This document shows positions 56,033 to 64,000 of a stretch of DNA of 64,000 nucleotides, in pieces. Source of the stretch: Fretibacterium sp. (GTDB lineage Bacteria; Synergistota; Synergistia; Synergistales; Aminobacteriaceae); NCBI GenBank assembly GCA_024695065.1, contig JAILIX010000038.1, positions 1 to 64,000 on the forward strand. Reading direction: 5' to 3'. The translations under genes and the position numbers were made by a program. Under the pieces are notes generated by a model. It had not been told where the DNA came from. It saw nothing but the letters and a program-made list of their open reading frames with translations, and did not search any database. Numbering within the stretch: the stretch's first letter is position 1; each line of letters begins with the position of its first letter.

Positions 56033-57379
56033 CTACTTATCTCCGGCAGGGACTCCCCAGTGGGAGGCGGGACGATCTTCCGCTTTTGCCTCAAAATGGG
56101 AGAAAATATCATCAACGAAGCGCAGGTAAAAATCATTCTCAAAAAGGGACTCAATCTGCTTGGGCTTCACAAGGCCCTTTATCCTGTCGTCCTCCAGCAG
56201 CAGGTCAAGGAAATGTCCCTCACCCCGGGCCGTACGCATGGCATTTTCCTGCACCACGGCGTAGGCATCTTCGCGGGAGAGGTTCAGCTCGTCCAGCAGG
56301 AAGGTCAGCACTCGCTGGCTGTATACAAGGCCGCCGGTGGCGTCAATGTTCATTCTGACCTGAGCCTCGTCCACGGTGAGGCCCTTCAGAATTTTTGTCA
56401 TGCTGCGGGCCATGAAGGCAGCAATGTTAAAGGCATCGGGCCAGATAACACGTTCAGTGGACGAGTGGCTGATGTCACGCTCATGCCACAGACCCACGTT
56501 CTCCATCCCCGTCAGAGCGTAACCACGCAGAAGGCGGGCCATGCCGCAAATGCGCTCACACTTGATGGGATTGCGCTTGTGAGGCATGGCGCTGGACCCC
56601 TTCTGCCCCACACCGAAGGGCTCAAACGCCTCCCGGACCTCCGTCCTCTGGAGATGACGGATCTCAAGGGCCATACGCTCCATCGCACAGCCAAACAGCG
56701 CCAGGGCGTTCAGCACCTCCGCATGACGGTCGCGCTGCAGAATCTGGTTGGACACCTTCGCCGGCGTCAGCCCAAGCAGCTCGCAAACGCGGGCCTCAAG
56801 CACAGGGGAACACATGGCATAGGTTCCCACCGCACCGGATATCTTGCCGCTGGAGATGTGCTGCCGCGCCAGAATCAGGCGTTCGCGGTCGCGCTCCAGT
56901 TCCGCGTGCCAGTTCAGAAACTTCAGCCCAAAGGACATGGGCTCAGCATGAATGCCATGCGTACGGCCAATGCAGGGCAAATCACGGTATCTCTGCGCTA
57001 AATCCACGACCACAGAGTCCATCTCATCCAAGGCCTTCATAATGATGTCCAGCGAGTCACGCAACATGATGGAGCTGGCCGTGTCCAGAATATCACTGCT
57101 CGTCATGCCAAGATGAAGATAACGGCCATTCTCTCCAACGTTTTCCGCCAGATTGCTGACGAATGCCACCACGTCATGCTGTGTCTTTTTCTCAATCTCC
57201 TGAACTCTCTCCACGCTGAAACGCGCGTTCTTCACGATGTCCTCCAGCGCATCCCCCGGAATGCGCCCAAGCTCACACCACGCTTTTGCCACAGCAATCT
57301 CAACGTCGAGCATCACTTTCAGGCGATTCTCCTCATCCCACAGCGCAGCAATATCTTTTTCCGTGTATCGTCCGATCAT
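56033..57379 (-). CDS. purB: Adenylosuccinate lyase
   Basis: 448 residues. Splits SAICAR and adenylosuccinate, two steps in purine synthesis. Fumarase/aspartase superfamily marks: RTHGIHAEPMSFGLKFLNWH (catalytic His), TSSDILDTASSIML, and the signature GSSAMPHKRNPIKCERICG with catalytic Ser. AGGAGAGG lies before the ATG. It begins the purB-miaB-rsmA transcript, and a TATAAT box is present 49 nt upstream. Confidence 0.95.
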   Translation of the reverse strand: MIGRYTEKDIAALWDEENRLKVMLDVEIAVAKAWCELGRIPGDALEDIVKNARFSVERVQEIEKKTQHDVVAFVSNLAENVGENGRYLHLGMTSSDILDTASSIMLRDSLDIIMKALDEMDSVVVDLAQRYRDLPCIGRTHGIHAEPMSFGLKFLNWHAELERDRERLILARQHISSGKISGAVGTYAMCSPVLEARVCELLGLTPAKVSNQILQRDRHAEVLNALALFGCAMERMALEIRHLQRTEVREAFEPFGVGQKGSSAMPHKRNPIKCERICGMARLLRGYALTGMENVGLWHERDISHSSTERVIWPDAFNIAAFMARSMTKILKGLTVDEAQVRMNIDATGGLVYSQRVLTFLLDELNLSREDAYAVVQENAMRTARGEGHFLDLLLEDDRIKGLVKPKQIESLFENDFYLRFVDDIFSHFEAKAEDRPASHWGVPAGDK

Positions 57380-57427
57380 GTAAGCCTCTCCTGTTCTTCA
57401 GATTTTAATTAATCCTGCTTCAAAAAT

Positions 57428-57433
57428 ATTATA
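57428..57433 (-). promoter_or_regulatory. Candidate -10 box for purB
   Basis: Perfect TATAAT on the minus strand, 49 nt before the purB ATG and 41 nt beyond the terminator of the upstream small gene. The -35 region is not close to consensus. Confidence 0.4.
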
Positions 57434-57473
57434 CCTCAATGAAACGGCTGAGATGAGAGGGCAAAAGAAAAGA

Positions 57474-57499
57474 CGGCGGAAGAACCTTCTCTTCCGCCG
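57474..57499 (-). terminator. Rho-independent terminator after the small exported-protein gene
   Basis: CGGCGGAAGA (57474-57483) and TCTTCCGCCG (57490-57499) form a 10-bp perfect stem with a 6-nt loop. On the minus strand it is followed by TCTTTTCTTTTG, a T-rich tail. It starts 29 nt after the stop codon at 57528. Confidence 0.88.
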
Positions 57500-57527
57500 C
57501 TGATCCTTTCAAATCGTGGGGCAATAT

Positions 57528-57707
57528 TCACTGAATCCTCACCCAGTCATGATGTTTGCCCCAGGGATTTTTCCTGCAGTTGCTCATCGGGGCCGGTTGT
57601 CTCGGCGATGACTGCTTGCGTCCGCACCAGCGGCACTGCCACGTAGCCGCCCATGCCGCGCCGGCCAAAGCGAGTATCAAAACGCACAGAGCTGTAATTT
57701 TTTTCAT
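57528..57707 (-). CDS. Tiny exported Cys-rich protein
   Basis: 59 residues from the ATG at 57707 with GGAGGGGG upstream. A signal peptide (MKKITALCVLILALAGAAWA) leaves a mature chain of ~39 residues with CRWCGR (Cys25, Cys28), Cys44 and HH at 52-53, then a W. This CxxC...C...HH pattern could bind zinc or form disulfides. It has its own ribosome site and terminator, so it is a real gene. Sequence conserved in form (CxxCG...NPWG..HDW) seems typical of such Synergistota proteins, from memory. Function unknown. Confidence 0.7.
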   Translation of the reverse strand: MKKITALCVLILALAGAAWAATWQCRWCGRKQSSPRQPAPMSNCRKNPWGKHHDWVRIQ

Positions 57708-57779
57708 CACTCATGCCCCCTCCGTCAAAAAGCCAGAAACAGTCAGGATGACAGGCGGATTTTCTGTATTCTTTCAGCG

Positions 57780-58358
57780 TCAGTTTTGTGATAACTCAGT
57801 TCTTTTTGCCGTATTCTTCTCATCCAGCCACATTCTTCGCACCGCTGAGAGAAAATCATCATACACACCGCTTTTGAAATCCGGGAAGGTGTAATCAAAG
57901 CTCACCCATTTTCCGAAGCGCCAGCGCAGCGTCACTTCAGCGTATATACCGTCTCTCAGCCATATTCTGTGGGCATGGTCCTTTGTGGAGGCGAGGATGA
58001 GACGTGCTCCGTCTATATAGCCTGGGTCAATGTTGACACCCCTCAGGGGGCGTCCAACAAGCCGGGCGCTGGCCTCTTCCAATTCGTGCGACTGATGTTT
58101 CCAGTCCGCAAGGCCACCGGCGTCCACCAGAAAGGGGAAACAGACAAATCGGCGCAGCAGACACGGGGCAATATCCCGGTAATAATCCGTTTTATCAAAA
58201 GGAACAGGGCCGCTTACCAGGTCAGGTTCTCCCCACAGACGCGTCAGTTCCCTCAGGGTCCAGTCAAAAAGCTCCTCAGAGCTGGGTCCTCCGTCCTTCG
58301 GGTCGGGGTAGAGTATCCCCGCAATTCGCTTCACCAGGGGAGGCCGAACCCCAATCAT
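57780..58358 (-). CDS. DUF4416 family protein
   Basis: 192 residues. Begins RPPLVKRIAGILYPDPKDGG and contains LTRLWGEPDLVSGPVPFDKT and TDYYRDIAPCLLRRF, then RGVNIDPGYIDGARLILAST and WVSFDYTFPDFKSGVYDDF, all typical of DUF4416. The family is found in Synergistota, Thermotogae and Deltaproteobacteria; its role is unknown. No signal peptide or membrane helix. Start overlaps the upstream gene's stop by 4 nt, so it is the last gene of the tmk-ftsY run. Confidence 0.85.
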   Translation of the reverse strand: MIGVRPPLVKRIAGILYPDPKDGGPSSEELFDWTLRELTRLWGEPDLVSGPVPFDKTDYYRDIAPCLLRRFVCFPFLVDAGGLADWKHQSHELEEASARLVGRPLRGVNIDPGYIDGARLILASTKDHAHRIWLRDGIYAEVTLRWRFGKWVSFDYTFPDFKSGVYDDFLSAVRRMWLDEKNTAKRTELSQN

Positions 58359-59359
58359 TTTTTACCCCTTCCCCGTCCGGACTCTGACTCAAGGAAGTCT
58401 TCCGAAAAATCTTCTCTGCTCTGCCCAGCGGCCAGCAGGGCCATTGTCTGCGGCCCGATAGCCTTCAGCACCTCGTCCTCCTTTGCCGCCGTAACCGTTG
58501 TGGCCGGGGCATTATTACGCCGGCTGGCGCGTCTTCTGGACTTCGCTGACCTTTTCCTGGGCTCCTTAGGCTCTTTATCAGAGGAGGGATCCGGCCCATC
58601 CACACAGAAGTATCCCAGGAACCGCCCCTCCCATTCACAAGGCCAGGATCGGCTGCCCGACTGTGAATCAGCTCGGTGCCAGGTTTGTCCTCTCGCCTCG
58701 ATCTCCGATACCCAAGTCCGCCCCACGGCAGCCCACCACGAAATATCCTGAGCTTCCACCAGATCTCCCGTACAGTCGTCAAGTACGAAAATATCAGGTT
58801 CAAGACGCCGGAAAGCCAGAAAGACCGGTTTTGCCCGTCCTTCAAGCTGGACGATAAACTCATCCTTATCAGGAAGTTCAGAGACCTTCAGACGCTCCAG
58901 TCCGGAGCCAAACATCAGGATTGCCGTGGGATTAAGTTTCATCCCGGCGCGCGTAATCATCGCGAAGGGAACAGGTGCCTCCCACCATTCGGGAAGTTCA
59001 GCCTCCTCAGGGTTCAGAGCACTGAGGAGAGGCAGAACACGAGTCCCGCTTCTCGTCACGACGAGAGCGTCCAGTTCCTCGTCCAGATTTTCAGCAGCGA
59101 TGGGACGGAACAGCCCCCTCCCGGCCAGGGCCGGCATATCCTTCAGCGGCGTGTCAGTCTCCCCCTGTTCCACCAAAATCACCATCTGCTGCTTGGAGAA
59201 GATGAGAGGTTCTCCGCCATCCGGCAAATAGACACCATAGTCCAGCATCAAACTGTACAGGGCACGGAGGAATACCAGCAGGGAAGAGTCCCGAGACAGG
59301 GAGAGGAGCAGGTCCTCCTCGCCGGGAACGGGCTGTCGTCCTTCTTCAGCGGGATTCAT
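58355..59359 (-). CDS. Conserved-looking protein of unknown function with basic tail
   Basis: 334 residues, no signal peptide. Residues ~15-70 are hydrophobic/acidic (LSRDSSLLVFLRALYSLMLD), ~125-230 contain a possible PAS-like segment (IFVLDDCTGDLVEAQDISWW), and ~255-290 are strongly basic (KEPRKRSAKSRRRASRRNN), followed by an acidic end with GRGRGKK. It overlaps the DUF4416 gene and ftsY by 4 nt each, so it is translated with them. No family recognised. The basic stretch suggests RNA, ribosome or membrane contact. Confidence 0.75.
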   Translation of the reverse strand: MNPAEEGRQPVPGEEDLLLSLSRDSSLLVFLRALYSLMLDYGVYLPDGGEPLIFSKQQMVILVEQGETDTPLKDMPALAGRGLFRPIAAENLDEELDALVVTRSGTRVLPLLSALNPEEAELPEWWEAPVPFAMITRAGMKLNPTAILMFGSGLERLKVSELPDKDEFIVQLEGRAKPVFLAFRRLEPDIFVLDDCTGDLVEAQDISWWAAVGRTWVSEIEARGQTWHRADSQSGSRSWPCEWEGRFLGYFCVDGPDPSSDKEPKEPRKRSAKSRRRASRRNNAPATTVTAAKEDEVLKAIGPQTMALLAAGQSREDFSEDFLESESGRGRGKK

Positions 59360-60282
59360 CGAATCTCCCCCTCCATCAGGGCTTGGGCAAACTCCGCCGT
59401 GTCAAAGGGACTGAGGTCCTCCGGGGCCTCCCCCAGTCCAATATACCGGACAGGCACGCTCAGCCTTCGGGCAATGGAGAGCACCACACCTCCCTTGGCC
59501 GTGTTGTCATACTTAGTGAGGATCACCGACGACACAGGCAGCATGGCGTTGAAAGTCTCCGCCTGAGACACGGAATTCTGCCCAAGAACAGCATCCAGCA
59601 CCAGAACGGTCTGCAGCCGTTCCTCTCCTGCCTCGCGCAGGAGCACGCGATGAATTTTGCGCAGCTCTTCCATTAAGTTATGTTTGTCGTGAAGACGTCC
59701 GGCAGTGTCAACAATCAGGAGGTCTGCACCCACGCTCCGGGCTGCCTGCCAGGCGTCGAACGCCACAGCAGCGGGGTCGCTGCCCTGCCCCTGGGCCACA
59801 ACTCTCACGCCCGTCCGATCTCCCCAGATTCTGAGCTGTTCCACAGCAGCAGCACGGAATGTATCCGCCGCCGCCAGAATAACACTCTTCCCCTGCTGCT
59901 TGTATTGAAGAGCCAGTTTGCCGGCCGAGGTCGTCTTGCCGCTGCCGTTGACACCAATCATCAAAAGGACCTGAGGGGCGGGCGTGAGCGGGAAGGGCTG
60001 CCCCATTCCAGGCACCGCATTGAGTTCCGTCGTAATCTTTCCTACGAAGACCTCCCTCAGTTCCTCCGGCGACGCAATGCCCTGCTTCTTTGCCTCTTCC
60101 TTCAGGGAGGCAACGAGCTCCTCCGAGAGTTCGAGCCCCACATCTCCGGCAATCAGGCGATCTTCCAGTTCCTCCCAGAAAGCATCGTCGAACGCGTTGC
60201 CGGCAAACAGACGGGCAATGCCCCCGCTCCACCGCTCCTTGACGCCTTTCAGACCTTCTCTCAGGCGTGCGAAAAAGGCCAT
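59356..60282 (-). CDS. ftsY: Signal recognition particle receptor FtsY
   Basis: 308 residues. GTPase that docks SRP-bound ribosomes at the membrane. N domain ~1-85 ([20 protein letters not shown]), then the G domain: [19 protein letters not shown] (G1), [48 protein letters not shown] (G3) and [11 protein letters not shown] (G4). It lacks the acidic A domain of E. coli FtsY, as in many bacteria. Placed 3 nt after ricT. Confidence 0.95.
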   Translation of the reverse strand: MAFFARLREGLKGVKERWSGGIARLFAGNAFDDAFWEELEDRLIAGDVGLELSEELVASLKEEAKKQGIASPEELREVFVGKITTELNAVPGMGQPFPLTPAPQVLLMIGVNGSGKTTSAGKLALQYKQQGKSVILAAADTFRAAAVEQLRIWGDRTGVRVVAQGQGSDPAAVAFDAWQAARSVGADLLIVDTAGRLHDKHNLMEELRKIHRVLLREAGEERLQTVLVLDAVLGQNSVSQAETFNAMLPVSSVILTKYDNTAKGGVVLSIARRLSVPVRYIGLGEAPEDLSPFDTAEFAQALMEGEIR

Positions 60283-60285
60283 GAA

Positions 60286-61539
60286 CTACTCCCCTCCCCT
60301 TCCATAGCTCCGGCCCGGTCCCTTCCGGCGCTTGTTATCGTCATAGCGGCGGCGCGACGAGGGACGCCCTCCTTCCATACGCGCCTCCCCAGGCAAAGGG
60401 CCTTTGCGCGTCTCCCGCCTGCCCTGAGACTTCCCACGACGGCGTGTCTCAGTCTCCTCGCTGACCTGATGTTCCCGACGTGCCAGGTGCTCCTCAAGGG
60501 TGATTTTCTCCTTGAGCATATTGTACCTTTCATTCCGTCGGGCTGAGTTTTTCTCCTGTCTCTCCGGCCGCTCAGCGCCCTGATGTTCCTGCCTGGAACG
60601 GGCAGCAATTCCCCTTCCTGCGTGGGGAGCAGCTGGTTCATCTCCCCACTCCTCCCCACGCAGAACCGCGTCACGGAAGTCGGAAAACTCCGCGATGGAA
60701 ACCGGCACAACACGCCCGGACGGGAATCGGATCTGGACGTGTTCCGTCGCCAGATCCACACCTTCCAGCACATAGGTCCCCTGCTCTGTCCGTATTTTGG
60801 CACCAGGCCCCGGCAGATCCTTCCAGAGTTCGCTGTATACAGGGTGCTCGTAGGCCATGCAGCACATCAGCCGGCCACAGATGCCTGATATCTTCGTGGG
60901 GTTCAGGGCCAGTTTCTGCTCCTTGACCATGCGGATACAGATGGGGGTAAACTGATGAAGCCAATAGCTGCAGCAGCACGGCCGTCCGCAGGGAGAGATG
61001 CCCTCCACGACGCGGGCCTCGTCCCGGACACCCATCTGGCGCATCTCTATGCGTGTACGGAACTCCCTTGCCAGATCCCGGACATAGGCCCGGAAATCCA
61101 CGCGCTGCTCTGATGTGAAGTAGAAGAAGAGCTTTTTCCGGTCCAACAGATACTCGACATCTACCAGTTTCATATTGAGGCTGTGGTCAAGAAGTATCTC
61201 CCGTGCGCGGAGAAGCACCTGCTCCTCGTCGCTGCGACACTGATACCACGTCTCAATGTCCTCCGCATCCGCATACCGGATAATCTCCACCTCCTGCAGC
61301 ATAGGCTCCGGCCCGCGGTTCTGCTCCCCATCCCCCAGGCGGGCTGAACGGTATTTCTCCTCCTGCTCCGAAGAGAGAGATCCGCCAAGAAGCCCCATCT
61401 CCAGGCCACGCAGCGTATTCAACACCACCCAGCGAGAGGAATGGGCCACCTCCTGACTGGAAATCGCGCCGTCCTCATCCGCTACCCTGGCCAGGCCAAT
61501 GTAACGCAGTTTACCGAATGTCGCCAAATAAATGCTCAA
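60286..61539 (-). CDS. ricT: PSP1-domain protein RicT (YaaT) with long basic tail
   Basis: 417 residues from a TTG at 61539 with AGGGAGG upstream. Residues 1-~290 are the PSP1/YaaT protein, part of the RicA-RicF-RicT iron-sulfur complex that affects RNase Y-dependent mRNA processing in Bacillus. Conserved cysteines are in GISPCGRPCCCSYWLHQF and SGICGRLMCCMAYEHP. Residues ~310-417 form an Arg/Glu/Gly-rich tail (RRRYDDNKRRKGPGRSYGRG) absent from the 275-residue Bacillus protein. Its start lies inside the holB 3' end (29-nt overlap). Confidence 0.9.
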   Translation of the reverse strand: MSIYLATFGKLRYIGLARVADEDGAISSQEVAHSSRWVVLNTLRGLEMGLLGGSLSSEQEEKYRSARLGDGEQNRGPEPMLQEVEIIRYADAEDIETWYQCRSDEEQVLLRAREILLDHSLNMKLVDVEYLLDRKKLFFYFTSEQRVDFRAYVRDLAREFRTRIEMRQMGVRDEARVVEGISPCGRPCCCSYWLHQFTPICIRMVKEQKLALNPTKISGICGRLMCCMAYEHPVYSELWKDLPGPGAKIRTEQGTYVLEGVDLATEHVQIRFPSGRVVPVSIAEFSDFRDAVLRGEEWGDEPAAPHAGRGIAARSRQEHQGAERPERQEKNSARRNERYNMLKEKITLEEHLARREHQVSEETETRRRGKSQGRRETRKGPLPGEARMEGGRPSSRRRYDDNKRRKGPGRSYGRGGE

Positions 61540-62266
61540 AAGGAAGTTCCTCCCTGAGTGCCAAAATCAAAAGATCACAGAGCATGGAGACAGACAGGTT
61601 CTTTGTTCCGGCAAGCAGGCGAAGCTGTTCCAGCCTATCCGCCTGCGGAAAATCACCCCGGGACAGTGCCCATGCCGCCCATCCCCCAAGTTCCGACGCC
61701 ACCGTCAGGGCGTCTTTTGTCTTCGCCCCCTCAATCCAGGCCACCCATTCCGCGTCTTTCTCCGGCGGCGGCACCGCTTCCACCTCCAGGGGCACGGAGA
61801 GTGCCGTGAAGCGCGCCCTGCTCCTGAGTGTGGGGAGCAGGCCATCTCCCTCCAGCAGAAAGAGAATACAGGCGTGGGAAGGAGGTTCTTCCGCCAGCTT
61901 CAAAAGGCTGTTGGCCGCAGGCAACAACAAGCGATCCGCCGCCATCACTACCCCCAGCCGCCGGGGGGCGGAAACGGGTTTGAGGGCCAGCTCCTGCCCC
62001 AGCGTTCTGCACGCGGCGATATCCGGGGCCTTGTTGACCTCCCCCGCCACCAGCAGGTCGGGGTGTCCCGTTTCAACAGGTGAAGGGGCATCCGGCCCCA
62101 CCTCCAGCGTCAGACGCGCCAGACGCTCCAGTAACGCAGGGTGCCACTCCAATGGAGCGGACACTGCACGGCAGTGGGGAATGCTCCCCATTTTGGACTC
62201 CCGCACTACACCCCGCCAGGCGGGCAACGGCTCAAAAGGCGCTACATCAGCAGCGAAATCAGGCAC
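61511..62266 (-). CDS. holB: DNA polymerase III delta-prime-like subunit
   Basis: 251 residues from a GTG at 62266 with GGAG 8 nt upstream. Clamp-loader subunit. The part LLPAANSLLKLAEEPPSHAC and LLPTLRSRARF is the delta-prime/tau sensor region. No N-terminal P-loop is present, as expected for delta-prime, and the chain is short for the family (~300-330), lacking a full C-terminal collar domain. Position between yaaR and ricT is the standard holB place in Gram-positive and Synergistota genomes. Confidence 0.8.
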   Translation of the reverse strand: MPDFAADVAPFEPLPAWRGVVRESKMGSIPHCRAVSAPLEWHPALLERLARLTLEVGPDAPSPVETGHPDLLVAGEVNKAPDIAACRTLGQELALKPVSAPRRLGVVMAADRLLLPAANSLLKLAEEPPSHACILFLLEGDGLLPTLRSRARFTALSVPLEVEAVPPPEKDAEWVAWIEGAKTKDALTVASELGGWAAWALSRGDFPQADRLEQLRLLAGTKNLSVSMLCDLLILALREELPFEHLFGDIR

Positions 62267-62697
62267 CCTTTGATCTCCTCCATCAGCGCCAGAGCCTTTG
62301 TGCGGTCACCCTCGTAGAGAAATGCTTCCTCCAGCTCTTCCATAGCGGTCTCCGCACGCTCAATCGTAACGTACATTTTCCGGTCGGTTTTGCGCCAGCG
62401 TAAATCACGCTTGATGCGAAAGCCCTGAGCAGCCCGCCGCAAAAGCTGCGTCAGCACAGCCCTGTACTCTGCAATCAGCTGAGCTCCCGGAAATACGGAG
62501 AGCCGCGCCGACACATCGTAGAGGTGGTCCAAAAGCGCCTCAATCTCCGACGCCTCCATCGCAGCATCGAAGGACATCGCCGCCGGGCCCACGGAGGTTG
62601 TGCTCAGGCTGTGATGACTGCCTCCTCCTCCGTATTCGACGCGGGACTGCGCCGCCGGGCCGCCAGTCCCTCCTCTTTTTATCTGTATCGGACTCAA
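62242..62697 (-). CDS. yaaR: YaaR family (DUF327) protein
   Basis: 151 residues. N-terminal ~40 residues are Gly/Ser-rich and low in complexity; the rest fits DUF327: ALLDHLYDVSARLSVFPGAQ, LIAEYRAVLTQLLRRAAQGF, TDRKMYVTIERAETAMEELE. The function is unknown, but the gene is regularly found between tmk and holB. Its start overlaps tmk by 4 nt and its end overlaps holB by 25 nt. Confidence 0.88.
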   Translation of the reverse strand: MSPIQIKRGGTGGPAAQSRVEYGGGGSHHSLSTTSVGPAAMSFDAAMEASEIEALLDHLYDVSARLSVFPGAQLIAEYRAVLTQLLRRAAQGFRIKRDLRWRKTDRKMYVTIERAETAMEELEEAFLYEGDRTKALALMEEIKGCLISLLM

Positions 62698-63350
62698 CTG
62701 GGTACCTCACAACAGGTTCTTCCGGAGAACAGAACCCGTTCCATCTCGCGCTGGATACAAAGAGCGACTTTTTCCTCCGTCCCCCCAGCGGGAACGGTGA
62801 CAATACGCTCCGGGTGCGCCGCTGCCAACTCCGCGTAAGCGCCAGCCACACGCGACATTAAAGCAATCCCTCCGGTCTCGATACAATCCGCCTTTCCACG
62901 CCTCACAAGACGCTCTGCCGCCGCCTCCGGTGATATCTCCAGAAATATCGTCAGGTCAGGCTGCGGGAAACCGCAGAGTTCCATCAAACCTCTCACTTTC
63001 GCAGGATCCAGTCCCCGTCCCCCCACCTGATAGGCCCAAGTGGAATCTGAGTAGCGCTCGCAAAGGACAATCCGCCCCGCCTCAAGAGCCGGCCATATCA
63101 CGGAGGCCAGATGCCCGCTGCGGTCCGCCAGAAAAATCAGGAGTTCCGTTTCCGCATCGGCTATCTCCCCATTCAGCACCAGAGAGCGCAGGGTTTTTCC
63201 GCCCTGCCAGCCACCGGGTTCGAAGGTTCTCTCCACGTCCCAGCCATGCTCCCGAAGCCAGCAGAACAAACGGCCGGCCTGCACACTCTTGCCGCAGCCG
63301 TCAATGCCCTCCAGCGTGATAAAAGTCCCCCGCCTTGCCGTCATCGTCAT
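62694..63350 (-). CDS. tmk: Thymidylate kinase
   Basis: 218 residues. Phosphorylates dTMP to dTDP. P-loop LEGIDGCGKSVQAG (~13-26), the DR-Y region ERYSDSTWAYQVGGRGLD, and a lid with RLVRRGKADCIE. The insertion sites match the bacterial type. Its start overlaps the stop of the upstream truncated gene by 4 nt. First of the tmk-yaaR-holB-ricT-ftsY group. Confidence 0.95.
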   Translation of the reverse strand: MTMTARRGTFITLEGIDGCGKSVQAGRLFCWLREHGWDVERTFEPGGWQGGKTLRSLVLNGEIADAETELLIFLADRSGHLASVIWPALEAGRIVLCERYSDSTWAYQVGGRGLDPAKVRGLMELCGFPQPDLTIFLEISPEAAAERLVRRGKADCIETGGIALMSRVAGAYAELAAAHPERIVTVPAGGTEEKVALCIQREMERVLFSGRTCCEVPS

Positions 63351-64000
63351 TTCTTTGCCTCGTCCGATTCAACGGTCACCAGGCGTTTCATCATTCCGTC
63401 CACGAAACGGTCCGCCCGGTAGACGCACAGCGTCCCCTCTTTAATGCGTCGCTCCTTCGTCTGGCTCAGGTACTCCTTCTCCTCAGGCAGGAGGTCAGCC
63501 TCCGGATTGGAATCGTTCTCTGAGCGATCCTGATTATGGGTGTTTTTGTCTTCCTTATTGGCGGCCTTCTTAAGAGCCTCGGCGATGGCGTCGCTGACCA
63601 GTTCAAGGAACAGCTCGTTGTTCGCGTCCAGCGCACCAATCTCCTGCAGCATTCGGTCCAGACTGTCGATGGACTTCCAGCCTCCATCAATGGCGAGCTG
63701 CGGCAAAGAATGGATCCCCCCGCCCCGGACGATGAGCTCACACAGTCCTGAAGTGCCCTCCGGCGCCTTCAGTTTAAAATCGCGGACAACAGGCCTGCCG
63801 CGCCAGGGACGCATTGTCACCGTTACCGTGAACTCTTCTCCGGCCTTCACTTTGGCAGGAGCCTTTACATCTTCAATAATCAGTGCGCGCGGTTCCTCTG
63901 TGGCCTCCACCTCAAGCCGGAAGCCCAGCGGCATTTTGTCCTCAAAGGGCTGCGTGAGAAAGGCACTCATAATCTGGACGGGCTGCTTCAGCGCAACGGC
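63347..64000 (-). CDS. C-terminal part of a larger protein (cut by window edge)
   Basis: The frame is open from the window end (64000) to a TAA-type stop at 63347, so the ATG at 63970 is probably internal. About 217 residues are seen. Residues after the edge read ALKQPVQIMSAFLTQPFEDK, then a beta-sandwich-like stretch (APAKVKAGEEFTVTVTMRPW) and a Lys/Glu/Asn-rich linker. The layout reminds me of SpoIVB/S55-peptidase-type exported proteins of Synergistota, but no catalytic motif is inside the window. Overlaps tmk by 4 nt. Confidence 0.65.
   Translation of the reverse strand, partial: AVALKQPVQIMSAFLTQPFEDKMPLGFRLEVEATEEPRALIIEDVKAPAKVKAGEEFTVTVTMRPWRGRPVVRDFKLKAPEGTSGLCELIVRGGGIHSLPQLAIDGGWKSIDSLDRMLQEIGALDANNELFLELVSDAIAEALKKAANKEDKNTHNQDRSENDSNPEADLLPEEKEYLSQTKERRIKEGTLCVYRADRFVDGMMKRLVTVESDEAKK

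Overview
The window looks like chromosomal DNA from a member of the Synergistota (Synergistetes), probably host-associated or anaerobic. The best single clue is a secreted protein (44258-45931, minus) ending in a Synerg-CTERM type sorting tail: a Gly/Cys motif (SGGGCDAGF), a hydrophobic helix, then RKR. An archaeal-style CDC48 AAA+ ATPase, a large MalT-like LuxR regulator, the tmk-yaaR-holB-ricT order and many small exported proteins of unknown function fit that placement. Genus cannot be told from sequence alone. No rRNA, tRNA, CRISPR array, phage or insertion sequence was found.

Layout. 1-5000 (minus): a family of small exported proteins, including a leucine-rich-repeat protein with a DUF1036-like end, a decayed LRR remnant, a pair of paralogues separated by a DUF2442 gene, and a secreted unknown. 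5102-18271 (minus): a MalT-like regulator; a run ODC-like decarboxylase, mutY, hflK, hflC, mgtE, OmpR-type regulator and sensor kinase behind a near-consensus promoter; and a NarL/NarX-type two-component pair with an HD hydrolase. 18383-24692 (plus): polysaccharide deacetylase, CDC48 ATPase, exported metallo-hydrolase, cupin, gyrB. 24708-33088 (plus): a complete shikimate to prephenate operon, aroF-tyrA-aroB-aroA-aroC-pheA-aroEK(fused)-aroQ, behind what looks like an undescribed attenuator with a Tyr/Phe/Trp-rich leader peptide. 33085-44124 (minus): ligA, lysS, an M24 peptidase, an orphan pseudopilin/GspF pair, an XRE regulator, and hrcA-grpE-dnaK behind a CIRCE operator. 44258-46555: the Synerg-CTERM protein and a broken RelBE-like toxin-antitoxin module. 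46560-51772: dprA (plus), cbiET-cbiF-cbiG (minus), tsaD (plus). 51845-64000 (minus): a PfkB kinase, exported nitroreductase, purB-miaB-ksgA, a tiny Cys-rich exported protein, then tmk-yaaR-holB-ricT-ftsY and two downstream genes; a gene cut by the window edge lies upstream of tmk.

How the genes work together. The aromatic operon holds every step from erythrose-4-phosphate plus PEP to chorismate and on to prephenate, phenylpyruvate and hydroxyphenylpyruvate, mostly with overlapping or abutting reading frames, so one transcript and one attenuation decision could set the whole pathway. The heat-shock cluster has classical HrcA/CIRCE control. The three cobalamin genes cover consecutive anaerobic corrin-ring steps and must rely on further cbi genes elsewhere. 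The tmk to ftsY run is a replication and secretion housekeeping operon with tight 4-29 nt overlaps.

The most interesting new element is the aromatic leader (24776-24936). Its codons for Tyr-Tyr-Trp form exactly the loop of an 8-bp hairpin, and a 12-bp terminator stem can be competed by an upstream segment that a ribosome at the leader stop codon would mask.
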